From SIAJ01 sp035258765 (GTDB taxonomy: Bacteria; Planctomycetota; Planctomycetia; Gemmatales; Gemmataceae), in NCBI GenBank assembly GCA_035258765.1, contig DATFWZ010000359.1, positions 1 to 10,551 of the forward strand: DNA of 10,551 nt. The letters are read 5' to 3'. The first letter of the stretch is position 1. Each line of letters opens with the position of its first letter. Of the stretch, positions 5,273-10,551 are shown piece by piece. The notes beneath the pieces are model-generated. The model was not told where the DNA came from. It searched no databases and saw only the letters and a program-made list of their open reading frames with translations. Both the position numbers and the translations under genes were made by a program.

Positions 5273-6161
5273 CCTTCTCTTCCAACTCCTCGACCGTTCG
5301 CGGCCAGTCGTTTCGCAACAGCCGGGAAAGTGATCGGTCGGCGAGCACGCGACCGTTCGTCTGGCACCGCGGGCAGTAGTTCGTCTCGTTCTCCGCGTAC
5401 ACCACCCGCTGGACCGCCGACCCGCACACCGGACACGGCCGCCGGAACCGCCCGTGGACTGCCATCCCGGAACGAAACGCGGTCACCTTCACCGGGAACC
5501 CCTCCCCCGCCTCCGACCGTAGGCGCACCGTCCACTCCCGGAGCACGACCTGAGCTGCCTCGAACAATCGGACGATCTCGTCGTCGGTCAGCTTGGCGGT
5601 TGTAGTCAACGGGGAAAGCCGGGCCCGGTGCAGGATCTCGTCCGAGTAGGCGTTGCCGATCCCGCTGAAGAACCGCGGGTCGGTCAGTGACCGCTTGAGG
5701 GTGTGGTTCTCGCGCTTGAGCGCGTTGCGGAACGCGGTCAAGTCCGCGGTCAACACTTCCAGCCCGCCGGGATCGAGCTTGGCCAGCGCGTCCTTCCCGC
5801 GGACCACGTGCATCGACGCGCGCCGCTTTGAGCCGGCTTCGGTCAACACGAGGGTGCCGTCGGCGAAGTCGAACGCGGCCAGTCCCACCTTGCCGGGCGG
5901 CTTCGCCCCTTTGTCCTTCCAGTGCAACCGTCCCGCGATCATCAAGTGCAGCACCAGGAAGAGGTCGCCGTCCAGCTCGAAGACGATCCGCTTGCCGACC
6001 CGGCGCAGGCCGCGGACGGTCTTGCGTTCGACGTCTTGAATCGGGGGGTCTACGGTGCGCAAGAGGAAGGGGCTTTTCAGGTGCACCTTTTCGAGCGGCC
6101 GGTCGATGGTCCGGGGGCGCAGGCAGTCCAGGTACACCTCGATGTCGGGCAGTTCGGGCAT
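5262..6161 (-). CDS. mutM: Formamidopyrimidine-DNA glycosylase / endonuclease VIII family (Fpg/Nei)
   Basis: A 299-aa base-excision repair enzyme that removes oxidised bases and cleaves the abasic site. The start MPELPDIEVYL gives the catalytic N-terminal Pro2 and Glu3. Lys57 (RRVGKRIVFEL) is the conserved beta-hairpin lysine. The helix-two-turn-helix is SGIGNAYSDEILHRA (166-180). The zinc finger uses Cys243, Cys246, Cys263 and Cys266 (C-x2-C-x16-C-x2-C). About 33 residues follow the last zinc cysteine (RVLADRSLSRLLRNDWPRTVEELEE), longer than in E. coli Fpg, which stops just after it. I think this marks a known branch of the family, and substrate preference (8-oxoG versus oxidised pyrimidines) cannot be read here. 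Because Pro2 must be exposed, the start at 6161 is fixed even though the ribosome site is weak; an upstream in-frame extension is rejected. The gene is monocistronic and divergent from the next locus. Confidence 0.93.
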   Translation of the reverse strand: MPELPDIEVYLDCLRPRTIDRPLEKVHLKSPFLLRTVDPPIQDVERKTVRGLRRVGKRIVFELDGDLFLVLHLMIAGRLHWKDKGAKPPGKVGLAAFDFADGTLVLTEAGSKRRASMHVVRGKDALAKLDPGGLEVLTADLTAFRNALKRENHTLKRSLTDPRFFSGIGNAYSDEILHRARLSPLTTTAKLTDDEIVRLFEAAQVVLREWTVRLRSEAGEGFPVKVTAFRSGMAVHGRFRRPCPVCGSAVQRVVYAENETNYCPRCQTNGRVLADRSLSRLLRNDWPRTVEELEEKGPG

Positions 6162-6166
6162 CGGCG

Positions 6167-6178
6167 CGGAACGTTCCG
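6167..6178. promoter_or_regulatory. 12-bp palindrome just upstream of the Fpg start
   Basis: CGGAACGTTCCG is a perfect palindrome centred 11-12 bp before the start codon, where a ribosome site would be expected. It resembles but does not match the GAAC-N4-GTTC form of some LexA boxes. It may be an operator or may mask translation initiation. Confidence 0.25.
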
Positions 6179-6233
6179 AGGTTTTGGGATGCAGGCGACG
6201 CGAAGGACGGGTCGGCCAAACTGCGTTCCCTTT

Positions 6234-6279
6234 CTTATATGACGGCCGAATGCAAGATACAGGTCGGCCGTGGTACAAT
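6234..6279. promoter_or_regulatory. Divergent promoter region with inverted repeat
   Basis: Two outward -10-like boxes flank a repeat: TATAAG on the minus strand (6239-6234) for the glycosylase, and TACAAT on the plus strand (6274-6279) for the small downstream gene. Between them, ACGGCCGA (6242-6249) and TCGGCCGT (6264-6271) are perfect inverted copies, 22 bp centre to centre, i.e. about two helical turns, as for a dimeric regulator. No good -35 box was found for either promoter. Confidence 0.35.
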
Positions 6280-6315
6280 CGCGGCCCGACCGCCACAACG
6301 GTAGAGGGTGCGACC

Positions 6316-6581
6316 ATGGCCTGGTGGAAGGGGCTGACCAACAAACCCCGGGGGGGTACGCGGCCGCGGGCCCGGAACCACCCGCGTCCAGGAGCCGGAC
6401 CCAAGAAAGCCGATCGCGCTGGCGAAGTACCTGTTGTGGACGCACGACGGGGGCCGACGCCGCGCCGGCCGTGTCACCACCCCGGCTCGATGTGCGGCGC
6501 AAGGTGGCCGATTGGCCGCCTCCCCGTTTGCAGGCAGTCGAGAAGATTCTCAAGCGGCTCGACGAGCGGGACGGCGAGTGA
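6316..6581 (+). pseudogene. Small gene of unknown function broken by two apparent +1 indels in G runs
   Basis: ATG at 6316 follows GAGGG at good spacing and starts MAWWKGLTNKP. The coding signal then moves to the +1 frame (VQEPDPRKPIALAKYLLWTHDG) and again to the +2 frame (RLDVRRKVADWPPPRLQAVEKILKRLDERDGE, stop TGA 6579-6581). Third-position GC tracks this: 19 of 21 codons end in G/C in the second segment, against 8 of 21 in the original frame. The shifts are best placed at a run of seven G (6350-6356) and a run of five G (6449-6453); removing one G from each restores an 87-aa protein with a basic start and an amphipathic C-terminal helix. I do not recognise the family. It is either a recent pseudogene, two sequencing errors, or less likely programmed frameshifting. 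The next gene starts 63 bp downstream. Confidence 0.6.
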
Positions 6582-6644
6582 AGGGCGACGACGGTCGCCC
6601 GCTCCCGGCCGCGATCGATCGGCCGTGCTTACCTGGGTGATCCG

Positions 6645-7196
6645 ATGACCCCCTCACTCTTCGACCCGACGCACCCGTCCGGCGAACCGGCCGTCGATCT
6701 CGGCCCGCACTTGCCAATGGCGGTCTACCATTCGACCGAGCGCTGGCACCCGGAGCGGATCGGGGCGCTGGCACTGTACTGCTCGGACGGCCGATGGGGC
6801 GAGTCGTTCGACGAGTTCTGTCACCGGTACCTCCAGATTCCGCGATATGACCGGTGGGCAGTCCCGGGCGGCCCAGCCTGGGTGGCCGGCGAGGCTTCTG
6901 GGCGCGAGGCGGCCCGGACGCAGCTCGACTTCCTCGTCCGCGCCCACGAGCTGGAACAAGTGGTGCTCATAACACACTTCGGATGCGCTTGGTACGGGCA
7001 CCGGCTCGGGCGGTCGCCGGTGGAGTGCCTGACGGCCCAGGTCGCGGACGTCGGCGCCGCGGCGGACACGCTGCACGACTGGTTCCCGGAATTACACGTC
7101 GAAGCGTACCTCGCCATGCGCAACGACCGGTGGTTAACCTTCCATGAGCTCGACCTCGGCGACCGGTGGAATCGCCCGCGTCGGGTGCGCGCGTAA
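6645..7196 (+). CDS. Divergent beta-carbonic-anhydrase-like protein
   Basis: A 183-aa cytoplasmic protein. CSDGR (residues 46-50) matches the C-x-D-x-R motif of beta-carbonic anhydrases, with Cys46 as a zinc ligand and Asp48-Arg50 as the catalytic dyad. HFGC (111-114) matches the H-x2-C motif that supplies the other two ligands. The segment AVPGG (72-76) sits where these enzymes have their RNxAN/VxGG strand, and LDFLVRAHELEQVVLITH precedes the second motif just as the central helix-strand does in the family. Spacing between Cys46 and His111 is 65 residues, near that of E. coli Can (56). The rest of the chain is unlike textbook members and is short, so hydration of CO2 is plausible but unproven; it may instead be a zinc protein that reuses the fold. 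The ribosome site (GGGTGA) is weak. Its start overlaps a chance stop in another frame. Confidence 0.72.
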   Translation: MTPSLFDPTHPSGEPAVDLGPHLPMAVYHSTERWHPERIGALALYCSDGRWGESFDEFCHRYLQIPRYDRWAVPGGPAWVAGEASGREAARTQLDFLVRAHELEQVVLITHFGCAWYGHRLGRSPVECLTAQVADVGAAADTLHDWFPELHVEAYLAMRNDRWLTFHELDLGDRWNRPRRVRA

Positions 7197-7202
7197 ACCC
7201 TG

Positions 7203-7262
7203 GCGGACCACAACCGGGCCAGTTGTGGCTACGTAACCACAACCGGGCCGGTTGTGGTCCGC
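7203..7262. repeat. Near-perfect 60-bp palindrome made of two tandem 21-bp palindromic units
   Basis: Two direct copies of a unit with arms CCACAAC and GTTGTGG around a 7-nt GC core lie at 7208-7228 and 7237-7257; they differ at one base of the core. Each unit can fold alone. Together with flanking GCGGA/TCCGC they form one palindrome whose outer 15 bp (7203-7217 with 7248-7262) pair perfectly; only three positions per arm mismatch towards the TACGTA centre. It starts 6 nt after the carbonic-anhydrase-like stop and lies 84 bp before the WD40 gene. It could terminate the former or be a double operator for the latter. Confidence 0.8.
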
Positions 7263-7346
7263 TTGTGGAACGCGCGAGCCCGACGTACCATCAAAAAGGG
7301 TGCGGGGCCGCCGGCCCCTTGTTCCGCCTCTGGCCGAAGGCTCGCC

Positions 7347-10300
7347 GTGGTTGACCCCTACGAGTGGCTGGGGATCCCCAAAGCCCAGCGGCCGCCGACA
7401 TATTACCAGCTCCTTGGCGTCGCCCCGGGCGAATCCGACCCGGCGATCATTCAAGACGCCTCCGACCGCCGGCTCGAAGCTCTGCTTCCGCACTTCGACG
7501 GCCCACACGCCGCACTCGCCGACCGACTTCAACAAGAGCTTGCCGACGCCCGCGACACCCTCCTCGACCCGGACCGGCGACAGGTTTACGACATCTTGAC
7601 CCCACAGACCGGCCGCCCACCCGCGCCCGTCGAGTCCGAAGCACTGCCCCCGCCACCCGAACCGCCGCCTGCCAAGAAGCCCTGGTGGCAAGAGGTCACA
7701 CCCGAGGACGTCCCGCCGGCACCAGCGCCGTGGTGGAAGGAGGGCCCGCCGCCGGAGAAGCCGGTGGTTCCGCCGGCCCGAGTCGTGCCGGCAACTGCCG
7801 CGTGGTCGGAAGCGCTCCCAGGCAAGCCGCGCCCCGTCGCGATCGCGCCACCGACTTCGGCATCATCCGCGCGGACGGGGGCCGCGACCGGCATTACCCG
7901 ACCGCCGGTCTCTCGCGGAACGCCCGTACTGCCGATCCTCCTGGGCGGTCTGGTGGTCGCCGGTTTGGCCGCCGGCGGCGCGTATTTCGCGCTGCGGCCA
8001 AAATCAACGGCCCCCCGGGTCAACGACGGTGTCGTCGAGGCTCCGAAAGTTGATCCGCGTCCGCGGCCGGACCCGAACGTGAACACCCCGAAGGCGGACG
8101 ACGCGGGTGAGGACACAGTGCCCGCGGGCTTCGTGGACCAGCTCCGGGCGAAGACCTTTCGCGGCCACACCGGTGCGGTGAATGGAATCGCGTTGGCGCG
8201 ATCCGGAATGCGTTTCGCGACGATCGGGACCGACCGGAGCGTCCGGCTGTGGTCTGTACTGAACGAGGTGGGCACCGTCCGGCACACGTTTGCGAACGCG
8301 GGGGTCGGGGTCGCGTTCTGCGACGAGGACCGGCGAGTGGTCGCGTGTGACAGCTTTGGCGTCATTCTGCTCGACATCAACAAGTCATCCGCCTCGCGGC
8401 CGATGGAAAGCCCCCGAGGCGGGGTCACGGCGCTGGCGGTCACGCCAGACGGGTCACGCGCCTTGACCGGACTGACCGACGGCTACGTGCGCTGGTGGGA
8501 CACCGCCCTCGGCCGGTCGGACGAGTGGGCGACGGCCCCCCGCGGGCCGGTAACCGCGATCGCGATTTCCTCCGACCGAAGGCATGCGCTGTGCGCCGTC
8601 GGCGAGAGCCCAGTGACAGTCTGGGACCTGGCGAATCGAAACAAAGTCCACGAGTGGAGGCCCCACCCTGCGGGAGCGATCGCCGCGCATTTCTCGCCGG
8701 ACGGCACGCGGGCGGCCACTGGCGGCCCGGAGGGGACCGCGACGGTCTATGACCTGACGGCGAGAAAGGAAATCACCCGCCTCACGGGGCACGCGGGACC
8801 GGTCACTGCCGTCGCCTGGCTGTCGGCTGGTCGACAGGTCGTGACGACGGGAGTGGACGGGACCGCCCGCATGTGGAGCGCTGATACGGGGCACCCGCTG
8901 CGCTGGAGCCGCCAACTCGACGGCAAGGGGATGTGCGTGGCCGTGGACCCGGCCGACCGCTTCGTCCTGGTCGGCACCAGCACGGGCCAGGTCCACCTGT
9001 TCCCGCTCCCGCGGGTGCGAGCAGAGACGACGGCCGGGCCTACCGCCACGCCGCCGGCTGACCCGGGGCCGGTCCCGGACCCGGCGGCGGTGACCGCGGC
9101 GGTGAACCCGGTCTACGCGGAGTTGGCCAGGGACTTCGCGTACAGCCGGCCCGACGACGTGGCGATACTCGCCGACAACCTCCGCCGCCGGGCCGCCGCG
9201 GACGGCCTACCGCCGGCGCTTCGATTCGGCCTGCTGCGCGAGGCCCGCACGCTGGCCGCCAAGGCGGGTGACGCGGCCTTGGCGTTCCAGGCCATCGAGG
9301 ACGCGGCTGCCTGGTTCGACCTGGACGAAATGGCGGAGAAAGCCGCGACGCTCGCGACCGTCCCGGCGGATGCGGACCCCCCGTCGCTTCTCAGGGCCGG
9401 GCTGGAGGTGGCCGAGCGGGCCGAGATGGACGCCCGGCCGGAAGTCCTCGATCGGCTGCTCAAGCGACTCGTCGTGATGGATCCGGCCAACATGCCGCCC
9501 GAGTTGACAGGCCGCCTCGCGGCCATCCGCCGACGGGCAACCGCGGTCGCCGACGAGATCAAGAAAGTGCGGCAAGCTCTCGGCATGCTGAAGGTCGCCC
9601 CGGAGAACCAGGGGGCCAACCACACGCTCGGGACCTATTTGTGTCTCGCCCGCCAGGACTGGGTTCGCGGGCTGCCGCACCTGGTCAAGGGGACCGACCC
9701 GCGGCTCATCGACGCGGCCCGGGCCGACTTGGCGAACCCGACCGACGCCAAGGCCCGGCACAAGGTCGGCGAAATGTGGTACGGTCTTGCCGTGGACGCG
9801 AAGGACCATCGAGCCAAGCGGGCGCTACTCGGCCGGGCCCGGATCTGGTTCGAGCGGGTCGGCCGGGCCAAGCCGGAGGTCGCCGACGCGATCAAGGCCA
9901 AGGCGCGCATCGACGACGTCGCCCGGCTGGACGTGCCGTCCAAAGACCCGGCGACGCTCCCGCTCTTAGCCCCGACCGTCGTCCGCCGTGGGTACAACAC
10001 GCTGGCGGCGGAAATCCAAAAGACCGAGTGGCAGTTCGGCGACGGGTGCGAGGTTGTACCCGAGGGGGTGCGGTTCGCGGCCGGGGCGTCGGCGATGACG
10101 TCGCGGTTCGGGCTCGCCCCCGGGGGCCGGCTGACCATGACGATCCGCCCGGATGGGCGCGACGTGCGGGTCTTCGCCGCCGGGCAGGAGGTGGCCTTCG
10201 CCGGCCCCGGGCCCGCGGTTCGGATCGTCATCGAGCGGACGGAAACGGCGCTCACCGTAACCGCCGCCGCGGACGACGGACCCGCGAGCCGCACCATCGA

Positions 10301-10436
10301 GCTTCCCGAGGCCCTCCGCGGACCGGCCCCGGTCACCGTGCGGCTGGCCGGGACGCCCGCGAAGGGCGACGCGGCCGTGTTACTCGCAGCGATTGCTCGC
10401 GGCCCCGTGTCCCTGCCCATGCCCCTTCCCGAGTGA
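7347..10436 (+). CDS. J-like domain / TM / seven-bladed WD40 / helical repeat protein
   Basis: A 1029-aa multidomain protein, probably a membrane-tethered scaffold. Residues 1-83 (DPYEWLGIPKAQRPPTYYQLLGV ... LLDPDRRQVYD) form the J-like domain seen at the N-terminus of planctomycete kinases and WD40 proteins. It lacks the HPD motif, so DnaK activation is not expected. Residues 84-190 are Pro-rich and contain two PWW(Q/K)E motifs (112-116, 128-132). One transmembrane helix is at about 193-216. Seven WD-type blades follow at about 271-303, 313-343, 355-385, 397-427, 438-469, 478-510 and 523-553, blades 1, 3 and 6 being the most canonical. Residues 585-860 are mostly alpha-helical, with a motif HKVGEMWYGLAVDAKDHRAKRALLGRARIWFE typical of planctomycete accessory domains. 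The last 150 residues look like beta sandwich. The GTG at 7347 has GAAGG 6 nt upstream; an extension to 7254 would enter the palindrome. The VWA gene follows by 5 bp. Confidence 0.88.
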   Translation: MVDPYEWLGIPKAQRPPTYYQLLGVAPGESDPAIIQDASDRRLEALLPHFDGPHAALADRLQQELADARDTLLDPDRRQVYDILTPQTGRPPAPVESEALPPPPEPPPAKKPWWQEVTPEDVPPAPAPWWKEGPPPEKPVVPPARVVPATAAWSEALPGKPRPVAIAPPTSASSARTGAATGITRPPVSRGTPVLPILLGGLVVAGLAAGGAYFALRPKSTAPRVNDGVVEAPKVDPRPRPDPNVNTPKADDAGEDTVPAGFVDQLRAKTFRGHTGAVNGIALARSGMRFATIGTDRSVRLWSVLNEVGTVRHTFANAGVGVAFCDEDRRVVACDSFGVILLDINKSSASRPMESPRGGVTALAVTPDGSRALTGLTDGYVRWWDTALGRSDEWATAPRGPVTAIAISSDRRHALCAVGESPVTVWDLANRNKVHEWRPHPAGAIAAHFSPDGTRAATGGPEGTATVYDLTARKEITRLTGHAGPVTAVAWLSAGRQVVTTGVDGTARMWSADTGHPLRWSRQLDGKGMCVAVDPADRFVLVGTSTGQVHLFPLPRVRAETTAGPTATPPADPGPVPDPAAVTAAVNPVYAELARDFAYSRPDDVAILADNLRRRAAADGLPPALRFGLLREARTLAAKAGDAALAFQAIEDAAAWFDLDEMAEKAATLATVPADADPPSLLRAGLEVAERAEMDARPEVLDRLLKRLVVMDPANMPPELTGRLAAIRRRATAVADEIKKVRQALGMLKVAPENQGANHTLGTYLCLARQDWVRGLPHLVKGTDPRLIDAARADLANPTDAKARHKVGEMWYGLAVDAKDHRAKRALLGRARIWFERVGRAKPEVADAIKAKARIDDVARLDVPSKDPATLPLLAPTVVRRGYNTLAAEIQKTEWQFGDGCEVVPEGVRFAAGASAMTSRFGLAPGGRLTMTIRPDGRDVRVFAAGQEVAFAGPGPAVRIVIERTETALTVTAAADDGPASRTIELPEALRGPAPVTVRLAGTPAKGDAAVLLAAIARGPVSLPMPLPE

Positions 10437-10441
10437 GTCCC

Positions 10442-10551
10442 ATGGCCTTCTCCGCCGAGATCAGCCGGACCAACCCGACCTGCCTGTTGTTCCTGGTCGA
10501 TCAATCGTCGTCCATGAACGGGCCGTTCGGCGGACAGCCGGGCAAGAAGAA
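10442..10551 (+). CDS. VWA-domain protein, N-terminal part only
   Basis: Only 36 complete codons are in the window: MAFSAEISRTNPTCLLFLVDQSSSMNGPFGG and a few more. LFLVDQSSSM is the first strand of a von Willebrand A domain with the metal-binding DxSxS (Asp20, Ser22, Ser24), so the site for magnesium is intact. There is no signal peptide, so it is likely cytoplasmic. The ATG comes 5 nt after the stop of the WD40 protein, so the two are cotranscribed and probably act together. TerY-type and related VWA proteins often occur with Ser/Thr kinases, PP2C phosphatases and FHA proteins, but what lies downstream cannot be seen. Confidence 0.85.
   Translation, partial: MAFSAEISRTNPTCLLFLVDQSSSMNGPFGGQPGKK

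Noticed and set aside
6162..6404. Upstream in-frame extension of the Fpg gene
   Set aside because: Fpg enzymes need Pro2 at the mature N-terminus, so MPELPDIEV at 6161 must be the start.
6316..6648. A 110-aa single-frame product from the ATG at 6316 whose stop overlaps the next start as ATGA
   Set aside because: After the first dozen or so codons this frame loses the G/C third-position bias and becomes Arg/Pro/Ser-rich, while the other two frames show coding character in turn. The ATGA overlap appears to be chance.
7254..7346. Longer GTG start for the WD40 protein
   Set aside because: The extension begins inside the palindrome, encodes a basic low-complexity stretch, and the family normally begins at VDPYEWLGI. 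GAAGG precedes the GTG at 7347.

Overview
The window looks like chromosomal DNA of a high-GC planctomycete, most likely of the Gemmataceae (Gemmata/Fimbriiglobus-like). This is inferred from gene content, not from a marker gene. The clues are a Hanks-type kinase of the planctomycete style, a WD40 protein with the J-like N-terminal domain (DPYEWLGIP...YYQLLGV) that I associate with this phylum, type II secretion pseudopilins with FTLLE/VTLIE signals, and strong G/C preference at third codon positions.

Layout. (1) 1-1513, minus strand: a pseudopilin operon in the order GspG, GspH, GspI-like; the third gene runs off the left edge in a glycine-rich tail. (2) 1514-1836: divergent promoter region. 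(3) 1837-3078, plus: membrane-anchored Ser/Thr protein kinase. It converges on trxA (3148-3483, minus) across a 23-bp perfect hairpin. (4) 3484-3912: trxA promoter with a 12-bp palindrome in its leader, a 28-bp-stem inverted repeat, a good sigma70-like promoter, tRNA-Glu(UUC), and a hairpin built on a TTTCAAG heptamer array. (5) 3913-5242, plus: a five-helix membrane protein with a charged helical insert, then an unrecognised 169-aa protein. (6) 5262-6161, minus: Fpg/MutM-type DNA glycosylase. (7) 6162-6315: compact divergent regulatory region. (8) 6316-7196, plus: a small gene broken by two apparent single-base gains, then a divergent beta-carbonic-anhydrase-like protein. (9) 7203-7262: a near-perfect 60-bp palindrome. 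(10) 7347-10551, plus: a 1029-aa J-like/TM/WD40/helical protein, followed 5 bp later by the start of a von Willebrand A (VWA) protein.

How genes work together. The pseudopilins would form the tip and shaft of a type II secretion or type IV pilus-like pseudopilus. The kinase, WD40 and VWA proteins are signalling or scaffolding proteins, but only the WD40-VWA pair is visibly an operon. Thioredoxin, Fpg and tRNA-Glu are single-unit housekeeping genes. I see no phage, transposase, CRISPR or recognised defence locus. The most unusual items are the doubly frameshifted small gene, the four large intergenic inverted repeats, and the WD40-VWA operon.
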